From a virus: a DNA stretch of 41,492 nucleotides. The stretch's first letter is position 1, and every line of letters starts with the position of its first letter. The translations under genes and the position numbers were made by a program. The notes under the pieces are model-generated. The model made no database searches and was not told the DNA's origin. It saw nothing but the letters and a program-made list of their open reading frames with translations. Shown piece after piece: positions 8,530 to 17,675 of the stretch. The stretch spans positions 1 through 41,492 of the IMG/VR virus record IMGVR_UViG_3300025071_000017; one strand, 5' to 3'.

Positions 8530-11500
8530 ATGCCAGAAATTAAAAATACGTTCTTGCAGTCTAAGATGAATAAAGATCTTGACTCAAGAATTATACCAAA
8601 TGGACAATACAGAGATGCTCAGAATATTAATATAAATAAATCTGAAGGTGATGATGTTGGTGCTATTGAAAACATATTAGGCAATATACAAATAACTAAT
8701 TTTGGATTCACTGATACTACTACAGAAATAATTGGTAAATATTTTGATAATATAAATGAAAGGATATACGTATTTATTACTAACTATAACGATAGTTCTT
8801 TAGATAGACTTTCTAATAGTAGTGCATCTTATGCTAATAATGATCTTTCTAGCTCAACGGTAGGTGTTAATTCTGCTTTAGCTTATTATGATTTAGTTAC
8901 AAATAGTTATGGTATACTATTATTTGGATCATGGTTAAACTTTTCTAAAACACATGAAATACTAAATGTTACTTTATTAGAAAATTTACTTTATTGGACT
9001 GACAATAGAAATCAACCTAGAAAAATAAACATTGATAGAGCTTCTTCAGCTCAGTATGACTTAACAATAGCAGGCTATAATAATCCTTACTACACGAATG
9101 AAGATCAAATTTCAGTAGCTAAATATTATCCATATAAATCTGTTCAAGTAGTTCAAAACAATACCGTCACAGGTACTACAGTAACTACACCAGGATCAGG
9201 ATATGATGAGGTTTTAGTTCCTCAAGCTATAACACAAGCTGCTGGTCAAATAACAACATCAGGCTCTGGAACTGGATTAGAAGGTGTTTTAGAACTAATA
9301 GATCCTAGCACTGGTGCTTTACAATATTTTAGAATAACTAATGGTGGTAGTGGCTATGTTAATGGTGATACAATAAATATATTACCCTCAACTGGAACAG
9401 GTGTTTGCACGGTTACAGTTACAGCAACCGCAGGAATGAGAAGTAAATCTATAGAGTTATTACCAAACGCCTTTGCTATACGATTTCAAAGTACCGGACT
9501 TAAAGCTGCTGGAACTTCTATATCTATAAATCCTGGAACTGGCACAGGTGCTATATCATGGCTACCTCAATGGGTTAATGCTATTATAAACATAAGAGTT
9601 GGACCCACTGCAACGGTAACAGCTGGCACTTTTATTACTTCTGCTACAACTAGCGCCATAACACTTAGCCAACCTATTACAGTTGTTTCTACAGATGACG
9701 TGTACAATGTAGGAGTAAATCCTGATTACGATGTTAATTACGAAGGTGACAGAGATTTTTTAAAAGATAAATTTGTAAAATTTGCTTATAGATTTAAATT
9801 TGATGATAATGAATACTCTTTAATATCGCCATTTACTCAAGAGTGTTTTGTACCTAATCAAGATGGTTATTTTTTAAGTGGAGATCAAGCTAGTACTTTT
9901 GATAGTACAATAGTAGACTTTATGGAAAATAAAATTGATTTTGTTCAATTTAGAATACCTGCACCTGACAAACTAGACGGAACATCAATGAATTGGTCAG
10001 AAGCTAATAGCTTACTTAAAATACAGTCTTTAGATATTATATACACAGATTCTGATGGTGTTGCTTTAAAAGTAGTAGATACATTAACTCAAGAGCAAAT
10101 ATTAAACAATAATGATGGAACTACATATCTATATAGCTATAAGTCAAGAAAACCTATTAGAACATTACCTGAGAAAGATTTAACTAGAGTATCAGATAAA
10201 GTACCCGCAAGAGCTCAAACTCAAGAAACTGTAGGTAATAGAATAATCTACGCTAATTACACAGCAAATTTAGGAAGGCCTGAAAACTTAGATTATAGTG
10301 TACAAGTTTCAGATAAAATAGCAGCAAACGATCCTGCAACAGGTCTTGCTACTCCTAAAACATTACAAATAGAATACCCTAATAGTAACGTTAAGCAGAA
10401 TAGAACTTATCAAGTGGGTGTTGTTCTTTGCGATAGATATGGTAGACAATCAGATGTGATATTATCATCTAATGATGCTGACGCTGTGTTGAGTGGTTAT
10501 GGTGGCTCTACATATTATCATGAATATTTTACTGAAAATGATCCATTAAGTACTTTTGTAGGTAGTGCAAGAACAGATATTTGGGATGGTGATAGTTTAA
10601 AAGTACTATTTAACCAAGTGATACCATCAACTTCTCCAGTTGAAGGTTATGCAGGCTTATACAATACTAATGGAAGTAATCCAATTGGGTGGTATAGCTA
10701 TAAAATAGTCGTAAAACAACAAGAACAAGAATATTACAATGCTTATTTACCTGGTATACTAAACGGTTATCCTATATCTATTAGTCCAGGTTTTGAAAAT
10801 ATTGCTTACGCAGGGGTATTTAGTATTAATACAGCTCATGCTGTAATCATTGGTGATAATATAAATAAGGTACCTAGAAATTTACAAGAAGTAGGTCCAG
10901 AAGATAAAGAATTTTCATCAGATGTAAACTTTTTTACTAGAGTAACTCAAACAAACTTTTATAATGGAACAGCTGCATCTAGTCAATATTATCCAAATGT
11001 TAGTCCTGATTCAGTGTCTGTTATAGGTACTTATACAGATTTAAAATTAAGTAGAACAAATCCTCAGGACTCTACTGGTGGTGTAGACTGGACAACTATA
11101 GTTAATGGAAATAGTAAAGGTGATTTAAATTCTTTAAGTCCTTTTTATAATATTCCAGGCAATAATTTTCCAGGAGTTGCAGGGACTCCTACGGTGTCTG
11201 ATGCTCAAGTTCCTTTTGAGTCTGGTAATAATCAATTAATAGCTAGATTATCTACTAGAAAATTGACTGGTATAATAGGTGGTATGAATAGCACAGGTAA
11301 TTTTAGCCCCTGGAGTGGTGGTACAAACGGAACAAATAATGTTTTATGGTATCAAAACCCAGGTCTTTCTATTATAGAAACAGAGCCTGTGACTTCTGCG
11401 TTAGATATATATTATGAAACTTCCACTAGCCAATCAATATCTCAATTAAACGCTTTTATAATATCAGGTGATATTGCTACTCCAGCAAGCGTGCAGCCAT

Positions 11501-12867
11501 TAAATTTCTTTTATCCAGAATCTTTAGGCCCAGGCGCAGATGTAACATCTGATTTTTATCCTTTAGCTCCAGATAATACAACTGTTTTAAATAATTCTAC
11601 TACAACTCTAACATTATTATCTGCTACTAACTCTTCTGGATTAGTAAATTATTTTGAGGTTATTAGAAACGCAGATAATAGTTTTAAATTAAGAACTAGA
11701 CCTGGTGTTTATAATTGGTTTAAAGCTAATAGCTGGTCAAGTGATAATTTTACATTTAATTTTAGATGTACAAACACTGTTGCAGGAGTTGTTAAAACAG
11801 GTGATTTTACTATTACACCTCCTAATTTATTAAGTAATGTACAGCCTGGTTGGATAGATAATGGTGGTAGCACTGCTAATCCACCAGTGCAAGGTAGCAC
11901 ACCTTACGGTGCAAGCGTTTTAACTTCTCAAACAGGATTTGACACGACTTATGCTCAACATTCAGGAACTTCTTCAAGTGCTCCTAATACAGCCACTTCA
12001 CCAGATCCTTTTCCTAGCAATTTAGCATTACAAACAAACGGAAATATATATCAAGCTGCTGTAGCTTTAAACGGCTTCAATGGTAGCGCTGGTGGTGGTA
12101 CTGGCGGTGCTCCTCTTCTTATTAAAAACCAATTAAAATGGATCGTAAAGAAAACAGAATTTTACTGGGAAGGAAAACCAGGTGGTGCAGATTGGGAAGT
12201 TTATAATCCTTCGTCGGCTGACTTAGGTGCTAATGGGTATAGTTATTTAAACAATAATCCAGGCTCTAATCAGATTACAGTTAACGGGCAGTATGTTAAT
12301 TTAGATTTTGCGTCAAGTCAAACTAGCGCAGTATACGGAGGAACTGGAGGTGGTGGAGATTTTACAGACACTAACACAAAAGGATCTGGAATAACTATGA
12401 GTAGTCCTCCTACTGATACAACAACATACCCAGGAGTACCAGCTCAAGTTTATTCTAACATATCTGAAACTGTTTTTCATAGGTTAAGAGCTTTAAATGT
12501 ATCTGGTTCAATTTTAGCTCCTGATTTTAATAATGGTCCTGGTAATCCAGTTGTAAATTGGGATGGAAGTGGTGGAACTAGTAATAGTATAAAACTATAT
12601 GTTTATCCAGCTTATGCAGTTGGTGGGTTTTCTGCAACAAACGCTAGTATTGTTTCTGGTTGGAAACAAATGCAAACAGTTGCAGGTAGTTTAAATGATA
12701 CGCAATATAAGGTTACTTTAGAAGTGGCCGATATAAACGATACATCAGGTGCTTTAACTAGGGAAATACAATTAACTTTCTTTGTTACTCCTTCTAGTGA
12801 AGTTACTTCAGGGTTTTTACCAGTAACAGGTCCACCTAGTGGCGGAGGTCCAGGTGGTCAAAGGTAA
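8530..12867 (+). CDS. large tail protein (nozzle/stabilisation-like, T7 gp12-position)
   Basis: This 1445-residue protein has an N-terminus (MPEIKNTFLQSKMNKDLDSR, then PNGQYRDAQNI and GDDVGAIENILGN) with the DxR-x-PNGxYRxAxNI pattern of the large nozzle/stabilisation proteins of short-tailed phages (T7 gp12-like position). The remainder is almost all beta, rich in Asn/Ser/Thr/Gly, with a GSGYxNGDTI module at about residues 205-305 and a Pro/Gly-rich, apparently flexible C-terminus (GPPSGGGPGGQR). The start 3 nt after the previous stop shows co-transcription. It probably builds the tail tip or nozzle, and the beta-rich distal part may carry adhesin domains. Confidence 0.65.
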   Translation: MPEIKNTFLQSKMNKDLDSRIIPNGQYRDAQNININKSEGDDVGAIENILGNIQITNFGFTDTTTEIIGKYFDNINERIYVFITNYNDSSLDRLSNSSASYANNDLSSSTVGVNSALAYYDLVTNSYGILLFGSWLNFSKTHEILNVTLLENLLYWTDNRNQPRKINIDRASSAQYDLTIAGYNNPYYTNEDQISVAKYYPYKSVQVVQNNTVTGTTVTTPGSGYDEVLVPQAITQAAGQITTSGSGTGLEGVLELIDPSTGALQYFRITNGGSGYVNGDTINILPSTGTGVCTVTVTATAGMRSKSIELLPNAFAIRFQSTGLKAAGTSISINPGTGTGAISWLPQWVNAIINIRVGPTATVTAGTFITSATTSAITLSQPITVVSTDDVYNVGVNPDYDVNYEGDRDFLKDKFVKFAYRFKFDDNEYSLISPFTQECFVPNQDGYFLSGDQASTFDSTIVDFMENKIDFVQFRIPAPDKLDGTSMNWSEANSLLKIQSLDIIYTDSDGVALKVVDTLTQEQILNNNDGTTYLYSYKSRKPIRTLPEKDLTRVSDKVPARAQTQETVGNRIIYANYTANLGRPENLDYSVQVSDKIAANDPATGLATPKTLQIEYPNSNVKQNRTYQVGVVLCDRYGRQSDVILSSNDADAVLSGYGGSTYYHEYFTENDPLSTFVGSARTDIWDGDSLKVLFNQVIPSTSPVEGYAGLYNTNGSNPIGWYSYKIVVKQQEQEYYNAYLPGILNGYPISISPGFENIAYAGVFSINTAHAVIIGDNINKVPRNLQEVGPEDKEFSSDVNFFTRVTQTNFYNGTAASSQYYPNVSPDSVSVIGTYTDLKLSRTNPQDSTGGVDWTTIVNGNSKGDLNSLSPFYNIPGNNFPGVAGTPTVSDAQVPFESGNNQLIARLSTRKLTGIIGGMNSTGNFSPWSGGTNGTNNVLWYQNPGLSIIETEPVTSALDIYYETSTSQSISQLNAFIISGDIATPASVQPLNFFYPESLGPGADVTSDFYPLAPDNTTVLNNSTTTLTLLSATNSSGLVNYFEVIRNADNSFKLRTRPGVYNWFKANSWSSDNFTFNFRCTNTVAGVVKTGDFTITPPNLLSNVQPGWIDNGGSTANPPVQGSTPYGASVLTSQTGFDTTYAQHSGTSSSAPNTATSPDPFPSNLALQTNGNIYQAAVALNGFNGSAGGGTGGAPLLIKNQLKWIVKKTEFYWEGKPGGADWEVYNPSSADLGANGYSYLNNNPGSNQITVNGQYVNLDFASSQTSAVYGGTGGGGDFTDTNTKGSGITMSSPPTDTTTYPGVPAQVYSNISETVFHRLRALNVSGSILAPDFNNGPGNPVVNWDGSGGTSNSIKLYVYPAYAVGGFSATNASIVSGWKQMQTVAGSLNDTQYKVTLEVADINDTSGALTREIQLTFFVTPSSEVTSGFLPVTGPPSGGGPGGQR

Positions 12868-12901
12868 TTAGTAATATAATTAAAAAATAAGTGATAATAT
12901 A

Positions 12902-14551
12902 ATGGGAGCAATAGTAGAAGTAGCATATTTTAATTCTTATGTATTAAAGTCTATAGGAATTGGTAGAACAACAACCGATGAAGGCTTGACTTATACAACA
13001 GGAGGTTTTGGTACTTGGCCAGGTCTACCATGGAATCCACCTAATTACCCTACTTTTCCTATAGAAGCTAGTGCTCAAACTGTTGAACAGTATGAATACT
13101 ACGTTGAAGAAGCTAGAATAAGAGGTGGTTATAATAATACATCTACTGGGTTTGGACCCAGAGCTTATGTGGCCGAACAAGGTGACAATGCTCAAATATT
13201 TACAAATAGTTTAATATACTCAGGTATATTTAATTCTAAAACTGATGTAAACGAAACTAATGTATTTTCTGTAGCAGAATCTATTACTAGATCTGTTGAT
13301 CCAAAATACGGTGCTATACAGTTTATACATGCTAGAGATACTGATCTAACTATATTTCAAACAGCCAAGGTAAGTAGATTATTAATAGACAAAGATGCTA
13401 TATACTCAGCAGAAGGAACATCGACTATAACAACAGCTCAAGCCGTGATAGGTACGTTAACGCCTTATGAAGGCGATTATGGCATAAGTACTCAACCAGA
13501 GTCTTTTGCTTATTATGGATTTAGAAGATATTTTTCTGATGTTAATCGAGGTGCTATTATGAGGCTGTCTAGAGATGGTTTAACAGAAATATCCCAATAT
13601 GGTATGTCTGACTATTTTAGAGATCAATTATCAGCTTTAAATAATGAATTTAAAACTTTTAGTTTTACAGGCAATGTGACTGTTGCTGGAACTCAAGTAA
13701 CTTTTGCCAGTAATTCTAGCTTTTTAGAAGTAGGTATGCAAATATTGTTTAATACTGGAGAAGTATCTTTAATAGCTTCTCTAGACTTAGCAAACAATAG
13801 ATGTAATGTTTTGTCTAGTTTAACTGGGGCCAATCCCACTTCTGCTACAGTAACTAAACAAGTAGTTGACAAAATTCAAGGATCTTGGGATGCTCATAGT
13901 AAAAACTATATATTATCAATACAACCAGCAAAAACAACTCCTACTCAATTAGATGCTTATCAAACTATAAACTTTGATGACGGAATTAAAGGTTGGGTTA
14001 GCTTTTTTACTTACAAACCAACTCAAGCTTATAGTTTAAAAAATGTTTACTATAGTTTTCAAGGTAGCACATTGTGGAGACATTACTCAGATATACCTGG
14101 TAGAAACTCTTTTTATGGAACTACTCAAAAGTCTAGTATAGAGTTCGTGTTTAATACTCAACCATCTTCTAAGAAAGTTTTTCAAACTATAAACTATGAA
14201 GGTTATAATGGTTGGGAAGTTGCAAGTTTTGTTTCAGACGAAACTGGTCCTGATTCAGGACAATTCTATACAGATACTACTAATTCTATAAAAAGTTATA
14301 GCGAAGGAGAATATACTAATAGTGTTACTGGAGAAATAGAAAGAGCTGGTTTCACTAGAAAAGAAAACTTATATACCGCTAACTTAATAAATAAATCTAC
14401 TGCAATGCCAGGAGAGGTTATCTTTGGTGACTTCATGACTGGTATTAAAGGTTATTTTGCAGTTGTAAAATTACAAACAGATTCCACTACCGATGTAAGC
14501 GGTGTGAAGGAATTATTTTCTGTAGGTTCTAAATACGTACCTTCATCTTAA
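12902..14551 (+). CDS. tail nozzle-associated structural protein
   Basis: This 549-residue protein contains YYVEEARIRGGYNNTSTGFG, a strand-rich body with SLIYSGIFNSKTDVNETN and FSVAESITRSVDPKYG, and the block YGISTQPESFAYYGFRRYFS with AIMRLSRDGLTEISQYGM. To my recollection these blocks are typical of the protein that follows the large nozzle protein in uncultured marine phages, and they fit beta-propeller repeats. A short beta insertion at about 255-315 (TGNVTVAGTQVTFASNSSFL) looks like an added domain. The gene begins 34 nt downstream of the 1445-residue gene; the two products probably assemble together. Confidence 0.62.
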   Translation: MGAIVEVAYFNSYVLKSIGIGRTTTDEGLTYTTGGFGTWPGLPWNPPNYPTFPIEASAQTVEQYEYYVEEARIRGGYNNTSTGFGPRAYVAEQGDNAQIFTNSLIYSGIFNSKTDVNETNVFSVAESITRSVDPKYGAIQFIHARDTDLTIFQTAKVSRLLIDKDAIYSAEGTSTITTAQAVIGTLTPYEGDYGISTQPESFAYYGFRRYFSDVNRGAIMRLSRDGLTEISQYGMSDYFRDQLSALNNEFKTFSFTGNVTVAGTQVTFASNSSFLEVGMQILFNTGEVSLIASLDLANNRCNVLSSLTGANPTSATVTKQVVDKIQGSWDAHSKNYILSIQPAKTTPTQLDAYQTINFDDGIKGWVSFFTYKPTQAYSLKNVYYSFQGSTLWRHYSDIPGRNSFYGTTQKSSIEFVFNTQPSSKKVFQTINYEGYNGWEVASFVSDETGPDSGQFYTDTTNSIKSYSEGEYTNSVTGEIERAGFTRKENLYTANLINKSTAMPGEVIFGDFMTGIKGYFAVVKLQTDSTTDVSGVKELFSVGSKYVPSS

Positions 14552-14559
14552 ATTTAATC

Positions 14560-15150
14560 ATGGAAGAAATAAACGATCAGATAAAAAATAATCCAATAAC
14601 TAAAGAGCAAGCTAAAAAACAGTTTATTGAAAAGACTAAAGAGTTAAACTTAAAGCATGCTTTTACATTTGATGAGGCTTGGGAAATAGGGCAAGAGTTA
14701 AGAAAAAAACAAGAATTTAGAAATAAAATGGAGTTGATTAGTGAAAAATTTAAAAACTCAGATCATTTTATAACAGGTGAAGATGCTAATAAATTAAATC
14801 CACTAAAACATAGTTTTGCAGATGGTTGTTATATTAGAGAAATATTTAACCCTGCTGGTCAGTTAATATTAACTAAAATACATAAAAAGAAACATCCGTT
14901 TTTTTTAATACAAGGTGAAATGATAGTTCTTACAGAGGAAGGTATTAAAACTCTTAAAGCACCTCACTACGGAATTACTGAACCAGGTACACAAAGAGTT
15001 ATTTACTCTAAAACAGATTGCACGTTTGTTACTGTACACGCTACAGACAAGACAGATATAAAGGAAATAGAAAAAGAAGTTATAGCTGAAGATTATAATG
15101 ATCCAGAAATAACTTTAGATCAAATTAATTTAATAAAAAAACATATATGA
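14560..15150 (+). CDS. cupin-fold protein in structural operon
   Basis: This 196-residue protein has a helical N-terminal half (about 1-75) and a C-terminal beta domain (about 85-160) with the small-barrel cupin pattern. KKHPFFLIQGEMIVLTEEG gives motif 1 (His and Gly turn), and APHYGITEPGTQRVIYS through CTFVTVHAT gives motif 2 (the Pro-Gly-x-x-Arg turn and a late His). Whether it binds metal or sugar cannot be told. Cupin proteins are recurrent in marine phage tail modules. The last bases overlap the next start (ATGA), indicating translational coupling. Confidence 0.65.
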   Translation: MEEINDQIKNNPITKEQAKKQFIEKTKELNLKHAFTFDEAWEIGQELRKKQEFRNKMELISEKFKNSDHFITGEDANKLNPLKHSFADGCYIREIFNPAGQLILTKIHKKKHPFFLIQGEMIVLTEEGIKTLKAPHYGITEPGTQRVIYSKTDCTFVTVHATDKTDIKEIEKEVIAEDYNDPEITLDQINLIKKHI

Positions 15151-15800
15151 GTTTTATAGCAGGATCACTTTTGATAGGCGCTGGATTATCAGCAGCTACA
15201 GGAATATATGCACAGAGCAAAGCTAATAATGCTAAGACTGCTGCAATAGGTTTACAACAAAGTATAACTAGACTAGAAAATCAAAGACCTCCTATAGTAG
15301 ATCCATACTCCGGTATTGAGGATTTAAGCGGTATGCTTTCAAATCCTTATGCTAATTTAGGCGTAGCTACAAATGCAGCAGAAATGAAAATAGAGCAAGC
15401 TGATATATCTTTGGCTAATACTTTAGATACTGTAAGAGCTGGAGGATTTGGTGCTGGTGGTGCTACTGCATTAGCTATGGCAGCTGCTAAAAGTAAACAA
15501 GGTGTTGTTGCTGATATTGAACAACAAGAAGCTTCAAATGAAAAACTTAAAGCACAAGGAGAGCAACAGCTTCAACAGAAGTTAATGTCTGAAAAAATGA
15601 GAGTACAAGAAGCAGAAGTTTCAGGAGCTAAATATGTTTTCGAACAAAAAGATGCTAGAAAAATGCAACAACTAAATAGGGCTCAAGCAGCTTATGATCA
15701 AAATCAAGCTCAACAAATGCAATATCAAGCAGATGCAATGTCTGCTTTTACCGGCGCTGCGACTGGAGCTACGGCTGGTCTAGGCGAGTATTTTAGTTAA
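15147..15800 (+). CDS. putative internal virion (ejection) protein, gp14-like position
   Basis: This 217-residue protein begins with a hydrophobic Gly/Ala segment (FIAGSLLIGAGLSAATGIYA, about residues 3-22) that could insert into a membrane. A Gly-rich loop (about 100-112) and a long Gln/Ala/Lys/Glu coiled coil (about 120-195) follow, with another small hydrophobic end. Composition, size and order (first of three before a giant protein) parallel the T7 gp14-gp15-gp16 ejection set. Homology is not claimed. It overlaps the cupin gene by 4 nt. Confidence 0.58.
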   Translation: MSFIAGSLLIGAGLSAATGIYAQSKANNAKTAAIGLQQSITRLENQRPPIVDPYSGIEDLSGMLSNPYANLGVATNAAEMKIEQADISLANTLDTVRAGGFGAGGATALAMAAAKSKQGVVADIEQQEASNEKLKAQGEQQLQQKLMSEKMRVQEAEVSGAKYVFEQKDARKMQQLNRAQAAYDQNQAQQMQYQADAMSAFTGAATGATAGLGEYFS

Positions 15801-15811
15801 AATAATAAATT

Positions 15812-17659
15812 ATGAGTTACGAAAAACCAACCCAAATATTAGATACTTCTTTAACTCAAGTTGTTAAAGGCTTAGATCAAAATAGAGCTATGCTATTAGC
15901 TAAAATTGAAGCTAGAAAAAAAGAAAGACAAGCTTCTCAAAAAGCTAATTTAAAACAACAAAAGCAAGAAGAAAAAGAAGCTAATGCTAGAAGAAGAAGA
16001 GAAGGTACTATTAGAAAAGGTATAGATGACAATATAGCTAAGTTTAATTCTAAATTTAGTGATGAGTATTTAACTCTAAATGATGCAACTACTGGCTCTT
16101 GGAGCTCTGCTACGGGTGAAGTTTATGATCAAATAGAAATAACTAAAGATCAATTAGAACAAGATTACGAAGCATATCAAGCAGCTTTATTAAAAGATCC
16201 TAATGCATCTCTTCAAGATATTAACCCTATATATGAACAAGGTTTTGATATTGAAACTATGTACCATGAAGAAGTAGGAGGTCCGTTAGATGATATTAAA
16301 GATGCAATAGAAGCCAACTGGAAAGAAATGGCTAATGTAGATGAAGGCTCAGAAGAATATATGCAATATAAAAAAAATATAGATGACATATTAAGACAAG
16401 CTCCTGGTTTTATAAGTATACTTAACACAACGGTAGAAGGAACTTCTACAGCTTGGGATTATAATGGTGATGTAATTGAACCTGCTGCTAACATGCCAGG
16501 TCTAATATTATATGACGGAAAGCCTGATTTTGAACTAAGGCAAGAAGCTGCTAAGATGATTCATCTTAAACAGAAACAAGGTAGATTTAATTATACTTAT
16601 AAAGATGGAAAATCGTACATGGAATATACATCTCCTACGTCTTACAATGGAAAAAATAAACTACTAATAGAAGAAGAAGTTTACATGAACGCTGTTAGGA
16701 ATGGAGATATGGGTGGACTAATCAACGTTACAGATGCTACATTTTTAGAAGAAGTAGTAGAAACTGTTTTTGATGATGGTACAGAAAATCAATATAAGAA
16801 ACTAGTAACAACTAGTAATCTAAGTGAAACAGCTACTGATGAAGAAAAAAAGAAAGTTGTTAGACAAAGAATAAAAAATTACGATAACGCAAATAAATTA
16901 TTACAAACTAAAGTAGATGCTTTTATAGATTCAAAAGGTTTAGCTAGTAATTATAATCCTAATTTAATACAGAGCAATTGGCAAATGTTAGGTGGTCCAG
17001 ACGAAAATGAAGCAGGTGGTGAAACAGTTTATGAAGGAACACCTGAACAAATTGCAAGAGCTAAAAAATTATTATATGAGCATGTAAAAAGAACTAAGGG
17101 TGGAGATACTGGTATAATTGGAAATGGAGTAACAGAAACAATTCTTAACGAAGTTGAAAATGAAGATGCTATAGATTTAGCTAGAGGAGAAGGTATTAAG
17201 CTAGATGTTAAAGAACTTAACAAGTATCTTCCAAATCTTCAAAAAACAGCTTCCGGCACTGATGGTAAGGCTGGATACTCTTACGACAATTTATATGCAA
17301 ACTTTAAATCACTTAAAGCTAATAATGGACAAGGCGCTTTGGCAGTTTTAAATTCAGGTGGAAATGGAAATTACATAACTGGTGCTGAATTAAAGACTAA
17401 ATACCCTACTATTGACTTATCTGACATAGACGATGCTCAGTTGTATGTATATAAAAGTGGTTCAAATAAGCCTACTAAAGTTAATCCAAAAGTACTTAAA
17501 GATTTTGACATATTTTTAAACGAGGTTAATAAATCAAATAGTTCGATAACAAACAAAAGCCACAACGCAGCTTTAAAGCTTATAGACAGAGATCAAGAAA
17601 TAGCTAGGTTAGAATCTGATGGGGATTCTAATTTACCACCACTGCCTGGCATGGCATAA
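15812..17659 (+). CDS. putative internal virion protein, gp15-like position
   Basis: This 615-residue soluble, charged protein has an N-terminal coiled coil (about 20-75, with KARRRREGTIRK-type basic repeats: KQQKQEEKEANARRRREG). The acidic body includes YHEEVGGPLDDIKDAIEANW and a C-terminal domain of about 120 residues with TGAELKTKYPTIDLSDIDDA. There are no catalytic motifs or membrane segments. Its location between a membrane-active-looking small protein and the giant protein suggests it travels in the virion or is ejected with DNA. The function is otherwise unknown. Confidence 0.5.
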   Translation: MSYEKPTQILDTSLTQVVKGLDQNRAMLLAKIEARKKERQASQKANLKQQKQEEKEANARRRREGTIRKGIDDNIAKFNSKFSDEYLTLNDATTGSWSSATGEVYDQIEITKDQLEQDYEAYQAALLKDPNASLQDINPIYEQGFDIETMYHEEVGGPLDDIKDAIEANWKEMANVDEGSEEYMQYKKNIDDILRQAPGFISILNTTVEGTSTAWDYNGDVIEPAANMPGLILYDGKPDFELRQEAAKMIHLKQKQGRFNYTYKDGKSYMEYTSPTSYNGKNKLLIEEEVYMNAVRNGDMGGLINVTDATFLEEVVETVFDDGTENQYKKLVTTSNLSETATDEEKKKVVRQRIKNYDNANKLLQTKVDAFIDSKGLASNYNPNLIQSNWQMLGGPDENEAGGETVYEGTPEQIARAKKLLYEHVKRTKGGDTGIIGNGVTETILNEVENEDAIDLARGEGIKLDVKELNKYLPNLQKTASGTDGKAGYSYDNLYANFKSLKANNGQGALAVLNSGGNGNYITGAELKTKYPTIDLSDIDDAQLYVYKSGSNKPTKVNPKVLKDFDIFLNEVNKSNSSITNKSHNAALKLIDRDQEIARLESDGDSNLPPLPGMA

Positions 17660-17675
17660 TTTAAAATTATAATTA

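Noticed and set aside
12868-12901. Fourth copy of the promoter-like element (GATAATATAATG before the gene at 12902)
   Set aside because: GATAATA is present near the ATG, but the 15-nt upstream box is absent and the spacing to ATG is 2 nt, not 5.
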